Source: Adiantum capillus-veneris
Taxonomy: Eukaryota > Streptophyta > Polypodiopsida > Polypodiales > Pteridaceae
Direction: 5' to 3'
Assembly (NCBI GenBank): GCA_014529385.2
Contig: CM043968.1
Coordinates: forward strand, 25,781,513 to 25,845,512
Length of the DNA stretch: 64,000 nucleotides
Shown piece after piece: positions 1-8,437 of the stretch. A model generated the notes under the pieces. That model saw only the letters and a list, made by a program, of their open reading frames with translations. It made no database searches and had not been told where the DNA came from. A program made the translations under genes and the position numbers. Numbering within the stretch: the stretch's first letter is position 1; each line of letters starts with the position of its first letter.

Positions 1-237
1 AAATGCAATGGAAAATTCCCCTAACTGATGCTAATGGATTCTGATGGGAATTCTGATGATCATGCTGTGTGCAACCGGAGGATATGCATCTATGCTAAGT
101 GACTGGGCATGCACGGTCTACGAATAGACTCACAAAAGTGCCAGATCACTGCTAATCTAGACTTGACTGAACTGACTGAACCCTGCTGTGGTGTAGCTTG
201 TCCACGGACACATAGGGTTGGGATGTGTCACGTGACA
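1..237 (-). repeat. N1 3' LTR (partial)
   Basis: Nearly identical to 3389-3625, with a handful of substitutions and one single-base indel. It ends with CACGTGACA at 237, directly before the polypurine tract. The outer part of this LTR is beyond the window start. Confidence 0.88.
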
Positions 238-250
238 TCCCCTCCTTTTC
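238..250 (-). other. N1 polypurine tract
   Basis: On the minus strand this reads GAAAAGGAGGGGA, immediately upstream of the LTR start TGTCACGTG. It is the expected plus-strand DNA primer for reverse transcription and fixes the element's orientation. Confidence 0.75.
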
Positions 251-1808
251 AAAGTGAGGTACTGGTACCGAACTGTATGGCGTCGAGGGAGATCGCCAAG
301 AACATCCGGAATCTTGGAAGGGACTCTTCGCCGGCCCACTCTGATGTGTGGGTCGAGCGGTACTTGAACTTCATAAAGGTCTGCAATGCTTGCTTCTTTG
401 GGCCGCGCCGAAAGCGACACAAAGTCTTCTGAATCTCCTTTCTTGCTTCAACTTCGTCTAGAGTCCTGCTTCCTTTGTCTTCAAGAATCTCCATGGCTGA
501 AAATTCCTGAAACCATCTCCAACACAAAACCATGAACATACCCATTCCATGTAAAGTGAAGGAAAAAAATATTTTCTTCTCTAAAGAGTGTGTATGCAAT
601 GTAGATGAACAATTAGGCGGAGTGACAACCCGTTCATCAAACACATGCAAACAATGCGTTCGAATCTTTTCTCTATGATCGAAATCATTCAACTGTGGCA
701 AATCACAATGGAAATGCCCATGCTTGGTACTCATACTATCATGTGCTCTTTCGGAAACTGTGTCATGCCAAGGAAGAGACATGGAATGTGACTTCCTTAC
801 ATACATACTTTTCAGCTTTTCATGAGAAATCCGCATACATTCGTGCTCATCCATGAGAGAAACGTGCTCAATATACAATATGTCATGCCTAGGAAAAGGG
901 ATCACATAACGATGTTGACTAAAATATAGGAAACCTTCACGAATGAAACACTCGAACAATGCGTGCGTATCAATCATGCGAACACATAATACTTCCTGTG
1001 AGGGTTCTTTGGACCAAGGCTTGAGAGCCAAAATCGGTTCTTCCTGAAGGGGTTCTTGGGACCTAGGCTCGAGAGCCAAGATCGATCCTTCGTGATTGAT
1101 CGAATCTGCAACGAGGTTAGCTTCGCTAGAAAAAGCATCCACTAACACATCATCCTTGTGGACAATCACATCATCTTCATGCAATTCATCATGTTTGTGA
1201 GAAATCACCTCTTGATCATGCAAATCATCATGCGTGTCATTGTCATCCAAATCATCATGCTTATCATTGGCATCCAAATTATCATGCTTATCATTGTCAT
1301 TCAAATCATCATGCAAGTCATTGTCAATCAAATCATCATCATGCTTCGCACAATCATGCAAATCCTGTGTGTCATGCTTTGGAGAAGAAGAGACTGAGAG
1401 AGTCTCCTTTCCCCAAATCTCTTGCATCTGTGCCTGAACTTGAGAATAGAGTCGCCAAAACTCTTTGTTTTGTCGGTCGCTTTGTTCTTGTATTGCTTTT
1501 CTTTCTGCTTTGTCTTTTGCGTGCCTGCGATCCATTTCTGCTTTTCTTTCTGCGTGTCTGCGTTCCATTTCTGCTTTTCTTTCTTTGCATTTACGATCAA
1601 CTTCTGTCATTCTTTCATCATTTCTTGCTTCGCGTTCTAACTTCCTTTCCATAAACATCTGGTTCAAAGCCTCCATAGGAGTTAGTGCAATCCTTGACGT
1701 AGATGGGGAAGGGTCGGAAAAACCTTCTGGTGGGGAAAATTCTTCTTCGCCTCTCTTATGCTTATCACTTCCAAGCGAAGTATCCATTCCGCTTCGAGTG
1801 ATGACCAT
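249..1808 (-). CDS. Gag-like protein with C-terminal chromodomain-like segment
   Basis: One uninterrupted 519-codon frame starting with MVITRSG, an N terminus typical of plant Ty3-type Gag proteins. Residues ~50-115 are a highly charged, probably coiled-coil stretch with repeated ERKAEMxRRHA units. Residues ~155-200 are a His/Asp-rich tandem repeat. No CCHC knuckle or pol motif is seen. The last ~50 residues (FMKFKYRSTHTSEW and following) resemble the chromodomain at the C terminus of integrase in neighbouring Ty3 elements (YLVKFKNYPPMDAKW). This suggests Gag fused to a targeting module, with pol lost. The frame is the only long open one in N1. The function is inferred and the match is by eye. 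Confidence 0.6.
   Translation of the reverse strand: MVITRSGMDTSLGSDKHKRGEEEFSPPEGFSDPSPSTSRIALTPMEALNQMFMERKLEREARNDERMTEVDRKCKERKAEMERRHAERKAEMDRRHAKDKAERKAIQEQSDRQNKEFWRLYSQVQAQMQEIWGKETLSVSSSPKHDTQDLHDCAKHDDDLIDNDLHDDLNDNDKHDNLDANDKHDDLDDNDTHDDLHDQEVISHKHDELHEDDVIVHKDDVLVDAFSSEANLVADSINHEGSILALEPRSQEPLQEEPILALKPWSKEPSQEVLCVRMIDTHALFECFIREGFLYFSQHRYVIPFPRHDILYIEHVSLMDEHECMRISHEKLKSMYVRKSHSMSLPWHDTVSERAHDSMSTKHGHFHCDLPQLNDFDHREKIRTHCLHVFDERVVTPPNCSSTLHTHSLEKKIFFSFTLHGMGMFMVLCWRWFQEFSAMEILEDKGSRTLDEVEARKEIQKTLCRFRRGPKKQALQTFMKFKYRSTHTSEWAGEESLPRFRMFLAISLDAIQFGTSTSL
1222..1341 (-). repeat. 27-bp in-frame tandem repeat in N1 ORF
   Basis: Four consecutive 27-bp units (1222-1248, 1249-1275, 1276-1302, 1303-1329) and a partial fifth, differing at a few positions. 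Each encodes nine residues of the pattern DLDDNDKHD on the minus strand. A length of 27 keeps the frame, so copy number can vary without breaking the protein. Confidence 0.9.
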
Positions 1809-2495
1809 TCTGCAATCGTGGGTTCTTGTGTTCTTAAGTCTACGAGGAACTTGGGTTCTTGCGGGTCTTGGGTTCTTAAGTTCACGAGGAACTTGGGTTC
1901 TTGGGGGTCTTGGTTCTTGAGGTTCTTGAGGTTTTCTTTCGCTTGCAAATCGCGTTTGAGAAGGATCTTCTCTTCACCCGAGTTCTACTCCTTTCTGCGG
2001 GCGCACCCCTTGGCGGCCTTGCGCTCACACCAAGGTTGCTTTTTCCCACCTCACGTCGATTGGCCGGCCGCTAAGTGCACGGTCCGCTCTCAATGAGTGA
2101 AAAGAGACACAAGGGGAGGCTGGACAAGCCCTTCTTTCTTGGGATTCCTGTCACTCTTCAACAAAACACAATTAGGAATCGACACGCCCAAGCGAACTTG
2201 AGTTCGTGCGATCGCAACAAGCAAAAAAAATTCTTGTGGTTCTTGTGGTTCTTTCCTTGAGTAACGCAGAACACTTCCAAAGCTCTGAGTGCACTGTCCG
2301 CTCTCAATGAGTGAAAAGAGACACAAGGGGAGGCTGGACAAGCCCTTCTTTCTTGGGATTCATGTCACTCTTCAACGAAACACGATTAGGAATCGACACG
2401 CCCAAGCGAACTTGGGTTCGTTCGATCACAAGAAGCAAAAAAAATTCTTGTGGTTCTTGTGGTTCTTTCCTTGAGTAATGCAGAACACTTCCAAA
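1809..2495 (-). other. N1 5' leader, no clear gene
   Basis: This region lies between the primer site and the ORF start. It holds a direct repeat of ~42 bp at 1836-1918 (two units containing ACGAGGAACTTGGGTTCTTG) and most of a 214-bp tandem duplication (2075-2502). The repeats give short Pro/Glu-rich frames, but none has coding support. Confidence 0.6.
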
Positions 2496-2502
2496 GCTCT
2501 GA
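2075..2502 (-). repeat. 214-bp tandem duplication of leader next to the primer site
   Basis: 2075-2288 and 2289-2502 are near-identical head-to-tail copies. Each ends in CCAAAGCTCTGA, the first part of the complemented primer site. Only the outer copy runs on into the full site and the LTR; the inner copy holds just the first half. Confidence 0.9.
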
Positions 2503-2507
2503 TACCA
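2496..2507 (-). other. N1 primer-binding site (initiator tRNA-Met)
   Basis: Plus-strand GCTCTGATACCA is the complement of TGGTATCAGAGC, the standard plant initiator tRNA-Met primer site. It lies one base from the LTR edge at 2509. Confidence 0.9.
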
Positions 2508-2508
2508 A

Positions 2509-3625
2509 TGTAAGGTGCAGCGGAATGAATGTTGTATTTTGTCAAGATTAGTGATCTTTATTGCTCAAGGTTCCTTTTAGTTTTTTAGGGAAAGAGAGAG
2601 CTTTCCGTCTTGTAGAGTGCTGTGGTCACGAACAAAGTGAGTGGATTGTGCGTGCAAGTGAATGAGACTGAGAGAAGGAGAGAGAAGAGATACGACACCC
2701 GAGAGGTTGTAAAACCCTCCTCCGAAGGCCCCACTCTCGTCGGCGAGCGTGGTCTATTCTTTGATTGCACAAAGGTGTACAATGCGTATGCAATGGACTA
2801 TGCAACTTGGTCTATGCCGATGACGACGACGACGACGACGACGGTTGAAATCTGAGATCTTCTAATCGCTGAATTTCGGGACTGTTTCGGTGGCTGAAAA
2901 TGGCTGTTTTGGCTGCGCTTTCTTGGGGCTGAAAAATGAGGTTTCTTAGGGCTGAAAACTGATGGTCTTTACGGGCTGAATCTGCTACACTTTAGGTGAA
3001 TAATGCCGGTCTTAATTTGCTGCTGAAATCCAAAAACGCCAGGGGCTGAAATTGGTCCTTCTGTCGCCGGGGTTTTGCAAATGCAAAAACGCTAGGCTGA
3101 TCTGCTGTGTCGTGATGACGCCGGGGCTGATCTGCTGCGCACAAATCGCCAAGGCTGATCTGATGCAAAAACGCTAGGTCTTCTGTGGAGAAAACGCCAG
3201 AGTAGTCGCGGGGGTTGGTCTTGCTGAGAAGTTGCCTGTTGAGCAAGGTGCTCTTGCTGCCTCTTCTGCCATTTAGTGCTAACTTGGGTTTGCTTATATA
3301 GAAACTTAGCAAAATTGCCCTACCTACTTTTGTTGGAAAGTCACTTAAAAATAATAAGTGAAAATACCAATAAATAGGAAAATAGGCTAAATGCACTGGA
3401 AAATTCCCCTAACTGATGCTAATGGATTCTGATGGGAATTCCGATGATCATGCTATGTGCAACTGGAGGATATGCATCTATGCTAAGTGACTGGGCATGC
3501 ACGGTCTACGAATAGACTCACAAAAGTGCCAGATCACTGCTAATCTAGACTTGACTGAGCTGATTGAACCCTGCTGTCGTGTAGCTTGTCCACGGACACA
3601 TAGGGTTGGGACGTGTCACGTGACA
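2509..3625 (-). repeat. N1 5' LTR (complete)
   Basis: 1117 bp, beginning TGTAAGGTG and ending CACGTGACA on the plus strand. It includes a short (GAC)n microsatellite near 2820-2843 and many GGCTGAAAA-type words between 2880 and 3230. Its outer 237 bp match the left LTR. Confidence 0.88.
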
Positions 3626-3713
3626 CAACAACTCAGGGTAATCTGTGAAGAAATCTTCGTCAACCCACACTGCCTCGTGGGTTCCGCGATTCTTGAACTT
3701 CAAAAAGTACTGC
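3626..3713 (-). pseudogene. Chromodomain remnant
   Basis: Translated on the minus strand, this short stretch gives FLKFKNRGTHEAVWVDEDFF, a chromodomain core with the aromatic, KFK and W positions. It resembles the C terminus of the N1 protein more than the other chromodomains here. It is the flank into which N1 inserted, so N1 probably sits in a relative. It is cut on the right by LTR A. Confidence 0.6.
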
Positions 3714-5230
3714 TATCACGAGGACTTGGCAACTGCCAACCTTAGTTGTTGGTTTCTTTCGGATGATTTTTATTTAATTTTTGGGACCCTCTTTTTGAAG
3801 TTGCAAATGACCATACATTGTATGGCCAGTGTGAAATGACCGACGACCGAGAGGTTCACCCGCAAAAGGGAAGGCCTTGTTGCCACGAGTTGGTCAGGCC
3901 GACCGGCACTAGAATTGGAGTAGTAAAAGTATGTTTGCTAACCTTAGTTGTTGGTTTCTTTCGGATGATTTTTATTTAATTTTTGAGACCCTTTTTTTAG
4001 AGTTGCAAACGGCCAGACATTGTATGGCCAGTGTGAAACGATTGACAGCCAAGAGTTTCACCCGTAGATGAGAAGGCCTTGTTGCCATGAGTTGGTCAGG
4101 ACGGCACTAGAATCCGAGCAGTAAAAGTATGTCTAGGCTCAGTTCAAAGTCATTTAGGCCCCTCGCCACACTTTATAAGTTGGTGGATACTAGGAAATTA
4201 ACTCAAAAGAGGCAAAGTGGACACATGGCGGCTCTTGAGCAGTTTTCCTAGCTTGCATGAAGAGGGGGCGCCCATTTTAAGAGGAGAGGCTGATTTTCAG
4301 TCATTAAGTGACCTACAGAGTGTGTGTGAGTAGTTGGTGCAGGTGATCACAGCTTTGATGGAAAGCTTGCCTTCTCCCTTGCACTATGTAGCGCGATGAT
4401 TCTGCCCTCGCGCACCTCCCCCCTTTTGAATACAGAATCATGATGCCCGGCTTGAGGGCTACTCATCTGTATGTATAGTTTTGTGGGTTCATGCGCGTAT
4501 GCCGAGGTAGGAGCCTCTTGTCCAGGTATTGGATTAGCTAATTGCTAATCCCCCGTAGGTACAGGTGAATTCGGAGAGATTTCTCACGAGAAATCTCGTC
4601 CGATTCAGAGGGCAAGTAGCCCAACAGGTGCGGGAGTACGAGGGCTCGTCACGGATGCGTTCGGCTCGCGAAATGGAGCCAAAAACAGGAAATTACAGCC
4701 TGCTGTGTGAATTTGCAGTTTTAGGGTTTTGGCCCTAGTCAGTCCCTAATACCTCCAGGAGGTCTGGGGAAGCGAGGGGATCGTTAAATAGGTGATCTGG
4801 CACAATTTTAGGGCAAAAAACAGAGAACTCAGCGTGCTGCAGATTTTTGCCAGGTTTTGTAAAGTGTCCGTATGCGCCGGGAAAGTAATCCAGTGTGTGG
4901 GGATTTTGTTTGTGAAGTTTCCTAGGATAGTTATGTTGCCGAAATCGAGCCAAAATAGGTCTTTTTCAGCCCGGATTATGCGGGACAGCTCGTAGGAAAT
5001 CGCAGGTTTTATTCCCTTTTTGATAAGAATAAAAAAATACCAAAAAGGGTGCCAGTCTTTGGGGCCAATAGGTTGTCGGCGTTTGCTTGGAGCGCTCTAG
5101 CTTCCAAGTCGTGTGTGTTCGAAGTGTTATTCCAGTTATAAGTTTTATTTGCTAAGTTTCTCTGTGTCCTAAAGATTAAAGTAAAGTTTCGGGTGAAAGC
5201 CAATGTCTACCGCCCTATGGGCCGGTTTGA
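3714..5230 (+). repeat. LTR A (5' LTR) with internal duplication
   Basis: The start is a corrupted TGTCACGAGGAC and the end is GCCGGTTTGA before the primer site. The first ~200 bp are tandemly duplicated: 3736-3937 and 3938-4131 both run from CAACCTTAG/TAACCTTAG to AAAAGTATGT. The shared LTR block GAAATACCGAAAGGGG is here in degenerate form (5028-5070). It matches LTR L, LTR B, the solo LTR and the K remnant. Confidence 0.85.
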
Positions 5231-5249
5231 TGGTTCTGTTGCCGGGACA
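5231..5249 (+). other. Element A primer-binding site (tRNA-Glu type)
   Basis: TGGTTCTGTTGCCGGGACA directly follows the LTR end. Plant tRNA-Glu ends CCCGGCAACGGAACCA, whose complement is TGGTTCCGTTGCCGGG, so the site differs at one position in this core. The tRNA assignment rests on remembered tRNA sequence. Confidence 0.65.
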
Positions 5250-5324
5250 GAATTGATTTTCCTCAAGAAGTGAGCCTCGGTTGGTTTTTGGTGAAGACAG
5301 AGTACAGGAACGCGGGATTACACT

Positions 5325-5948
5325 ATGACCGACAAAGGGAAAGACATTATGGAAGAGGGTTCCTCTTCGCAGGACAGGCAGGCAATATCTACGGTGTTTG
5401 AGGTTGGCGAGAGTTCTAGGCCACCCCTGTCTGTACCTTTTGTTGATGTGAATGCTCCACCAATGCATGGCTTTATGACTAGGCAACTTGAAGATGATGC
5501 ATTGAGGACTCCGTTGCTTGCCGTTGTGAATGTTTTCACTCGATTGGTGTAGAACCCAAGGTTTATGGAGTTTTTGCAAGCGCTACCAATGCCACAGCAG
5601 ACAAGGCACAGCTCACACAGCCAATAGAGCCCGTTGAGGCTCAAGCCCAGGTTCTTCATGCATCCCAGTAGGATAGGGAGCACTCGCACGTTGCGGAGTG
5701 TGTTGGGGCTCCAAGACAGGTTCCTTCCGTCCATGAACAGGTGGCTAGGACGCCAATTCCACATGTTCTACCAGTTCAGCCCGCCACCTTTCAGAGTCCA
5801 CATTCTGCATTAAATGGATAGGGAACCAGTCTCCAGGCAATGCATTAGGTTTTTCCACCACCCACGGTACATCCTGGGTATTTCAGGGGTGGATGTGTGT
5901 TCCAAAGTATGGCTGGTTATGCGCCTGAAACCAGCAATATATGCCAGG
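5325..5948 (+). pseudogene. gag N-terminal part (element A)
   Basis: Begins MTDKGKDIMEEGSSSQDRQ, matching the start of B gag (MADRPDDVTEEVSSSQSQQ). The shared phrase VGESSRPP follows at ~residue 27. The frame stops at 5550-5552, where a CAG codon seen in B has become TAG. Beyond this the Pro/Gln-rich gag linker is recognisable only in shifted frames. It is split by element E at 5948. Confidence 0.75.
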
Positions 5949-6504
5949 TGTCACAAAGTGATGACGTGGTGGACAACAAAAACCCTAATTTCTGCCAGAA
6001 ACCCTAAAATTCTTGCAAACCCTAATTTCTGCTAGAAACCCTAATTTTCGGAAATCGCGGAGCCTTTTTTTTTTTTTTGGAAAATGATGAGCGACGCAAA
6101 TTTCGCTTTTTCTCTACTTAATGAGAAAGAGAGAGAGAATGCTTTTGCTTTCAAGTTTTGACTCTCTGTGAGAGAGAGAGAGAGCAATTGCTTTTGATTT
6201 GAAGCTTTTGGGGCTCTGCTTTTGGGCATCCCTTGTAACCTTTAAATTAGTGGTGAGGGCCTCACTTCTCAGAGCATCTGGACGCAGAGTCTGAGAGTGA
6301 AGCCCTAACCACTCTCTTGTACTTTGATGATTGATTAATACAAAAAGAAATACCGAAAGGGGCGCCAGTCTTTGGGGCCAATATCTCTAGACACGGAACT
6401 TTGCCGGGCCAGTGCAAATCTATTGTGATCTGTGAATTGTTTTGAAGTGGTTATTTGGTGTTGTAACGATTGATTTTTGACTTGGAGTGTCCAAGTCTGT
6501 TACA
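5949..6504 (+). repeat. E 5' LTR
   Basis: 556 bp, TGTCACAAAG...TCTGTTACA. It carries an A/T tract near 6066-6080, GA-rich runs and the shared LTR block at 6337-6382. It is longer than the 3' LTR mainly because of an extra copy of the AAACCCTAATTTCTGC-type unit near 6010-6040. Confidence 0.92.
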
Positions 6505-6505
6505 G

Positions 6506-6517
6506 TGGTATCAGAGC
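6506..6517 (+). other. E primer-binding site (initiator tRNA-Met)
   Basis: An exact TGGTATCAGAGC one base after the LTR end at 6504. Confidence 0.92.
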
Positions 6518-6535
6518 ACGGCCGATTTGTCTTCT

Positions 6536-7412
6536 ATGGGAAATCCGATCCCCGAATTTTTCCCGCGGCACCTATGGCTTCAGGCAATGATTAGTCGACT
6601 CCCTCTGCATCTGGAGATGCGGGCTGGGATCACAACGAAGATTCAGACAGAGTATGGCCCGCCTCGGCCTACTTAGGCGGAGCAACGAGAGATGGAGCGT
6701 CGTCAATTGATTGGCGATGCAACAAAGATGATGCTCAATTTTGCCAAGGACCCGAAGATGGCAAAATATATGAACCAGACCTCTTTGGAAGAGGTACAGA
6801 TGGAGTGGCAAAGAACCACAACACCACTCCCAAAACGCGCTCTCAAGAAACCTTCTGTCTCCAAGAAATATACGGAGAAGGAACTGGAGAACGTGGTTGA
6901 TGCACGGATTGCTCAGCTTTTCGACGTGCGAAAGAAAGGCAAAAAGCACGACAAAAAGCAGAAGAAAGGCACTGACTTCCCGGGATATTTGGGTCGTCGG
7001 TCGACTTTTGACAAGGCAAAGAAACAGGAGAAGCGTGTTCGATTTGAAGGAGTACCCAGTTAGTTCTTCTTCTTCTTCTTCTGACAGTTCTTCTAGCTCC
7101 TCGGATTCGAGCGAAGAAGACAGAAAAAGCAAAAAGCGAAGCAAGAAACAAAGCTTCGGAAAGGGCAAGAAATAGGCAAAGAAGGCTACATCTCGCCCAG
7201 AGACTGACAGTTCTACTGAGGACTTGTCTACAGACAGCTCAGATTCCGACGACGGAAAGTTTTATGCGAACAAGAAGAATTTTTACAAAGCCAACCAGTA
7301 TGACTTTCTCGAAGATAAAAGCAAGAAACTCCGAGAGTTTAAGGAAGGTGGCCACTCGATCAAGTTTGATACTTTTCAGGATACTCAGATGCTTCGAAGG
7401 CTTTGTCTTTTA
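6536..7412 (+). pseudogene. gag fragment (element E)
   Basis: Starts at ATG 6536 (MGNPIPEFFPRHLW). Contains an in-frame TAG at 6674-6676, a frameshift near 7063 and a second TAG at 7173-7175. Visible order: an N-terminal acidic/basic region, a Lys-rich tract (KKGKKHDKKQKKGTDFPGYL), a Ser-rich acidic linker, a second Ser/Asp tract, and YDFLEDKSKKLREFKEGG before the gag core. The core is cut off at LRRLCL by the internal deletion. G at 46446-47086 is a close homologue. Confidence 0.8.
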
Positions 7413-7596
7413 TACATTGAATGTCATGTGATGTCTGGTGATGTCGCGTTATGTGACTGTCGATTTTGTACATGTGCTAGATGTGTGTTCCTAGTACGTA
7501 GGTACTAACAGTCAGTGTCTGCTAAGACGGTTTATGGCTTTTGTCGGTTTTGTAGGCGTAATCGCGGTCGATTACAATGCTTTCAAGAGGGGGGTA
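7413..7596 (+). other. E 3' tail and polypurine tract
   Basis: From ~7413 the sequence matches the H 3' tail (23832-23995, complemented), showing where the deletion joined gag to the 3' untranslated region. It ends with the purine tract TTTCAAGAGGGGGG (7581-7594) directly before the 3' LTR. Confidence 0.85.
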
Positions 7597-8128
7597 TGTC
7601 ACAAAGCGATGATGTGGCGGACAGCAGAAACCCTAATTTCTGCCAGAAACCCTAATTTCCGAAAATCGCGGAGGCTTTAAAATAAATAAATAAATAAATA
7701 AATTTTGAAAATGATGAGCGATGCAAATTTCGCTTTTTCTCTACTTAATGAGAAAGAGAGAGAATGCTTTTGCTTTCAAGTTTTGACTCTCTGTGAGAGA
7801 GAGAGAGAGCAATTGCTTTTGATTTGAAGCTTTTGGGGCTCTGCTTTTGGGCATCCCTTGTAACCTTTAAATTAGTGGTGAGGGCCTCACTTCTCAGAGC
7901 ATCTGGCGTAGAGTCTGAGAGTGAAACCCTAACCACTCTCTTGTACTTTGATGATTGATTAATACAAAAAGAAATACCGAAAGGGGCGTCAGTCTTTGGG
8001 GCCAATATCTCTAGGCACGGAACTTTGCCGGGCCAGTGCAAATCTATTGTGATGTGTGAATTGTTTTGAAGTGGTTATTTGGTGCTGTCGCGATTGATTT
8101 TTGACTTGGAGTGTCCAAGTCTGTTACA
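7597..8128 (+). repeat. E 3' LTR
   Basis: 532 bp, homologous to 5949-6504. It contains a (TAAA)n run near 7680-7702 where the 5' LTR has a T-run, and the shared LTR block at 7961-8006. Followed by CCAGG, the target duplication. Confidence 0.92.
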
Positions 8129-8437
8129 CCAGGAACAGTCTTTGGGGGTATGCAAGGCATGATGCAAAACCCCATGTATGGTAATATTGGCATGCAACAA
8201 GGGTTTCAGTGCAATGAGGGCCCGTTTGGGGTGCCACAGGGCAATTTTGGCATGATTGGTTTTTTTGGACAGCAGCGAGATATGTCACCAGCAACTCAAA
8301 ATGTTAATGGCCAAGGGGCGCCGACAATCCCTATTACAGTGCCCATGTTGTAGACACTTCCCTAGGACAATTTGGGAGTATTGGAAAAGCCAAAGCCATA
8401 CAAAGAAGGTTGTGCAGTGGTAAAGTTTGATACCTTC
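8129..8437 (+). pseudogene. gag linker (element A, between E and B)
   Basis: Continues A gag after E. The Gly/Met/Gln-rich text PGTVFGGMQGMMQNPMYG matches B gag (minus strand, near 15000) and D gag (39943 onward). Stops occur at 8351-8353 (CAG to TAG relative to B and D) and soon after. It ends at the CCTTC target site of B. Confidence 0.82.

Larger units (their letters stand above)
1..3625 (-). mobile_element. N1: non-autonomous Ty3-type LTR element
   Basis: Two copies of one LTR flank a ~2.3 kb internal region. The left copy (1-237) is cut by the window edge and the right copy (2509-3625) is complete. Orientation is minus: the complement of the initiator-Met primer site lies at 2496-2507 beside the right LTR, and a purine tract read on the minus strand lies at 238-250 beside the left LTR. 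The only long frame is gag/chromodomain-like; no protease, RT, RNase H or integrase is visible. The target duplication cannot be tested because the left end lies outside the window. Confidence 0.85.
5949..8128 (+). mobile_element. E: 2.2-kb deletion derivative of group-2 Ty3 element
   Basis: Complete insertion with LTRs at 5949-6504 and 7597-8128 and a perfect target duplication CCAGG (5944-5948 and 8129-8133), inside gag of element A. The internal region is only ~1.1 kb: primer site, the first part of gag, then a direct jump near 7412 into the 3' untranslated tail and polypurine tract. All of pol is missing. The LTR matches H and the gag matches G, so E is a non-autonomous derivative of that group. 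Confidence 0.93.

Noticed and set aside
1222-1341. Possible CRISPR-like repeat array
   Set aside because: The 27-bp units are directly contiguous with no spacers, lie in an open reading frame, and the context is a plant retroelement.
1158-1654. Plus-strand frames rich in Ile/Met and Phe/Leu, looking like membrane proteins
   Set aside because: They are antisense readings of the His/Asp repeat and the Lys/Glu-rich coiled-coil of the N1 protein, whose complements give hydrophobic codons.
2496-2507. tRNA gene fragments (TGGTATCAGAGC sites)
   Set aside because: All occurrences (2496, 6506, 21784, 44934, 52085, 59449) sit beside LTR ends and are primer-binding sites. No cloverleaf surrounds them.
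7064-7175. A separate Ser-rich protein gene
   Set aside because: It is the frameshifted middle of E gag; G has the same region continuous with the rest of gag.
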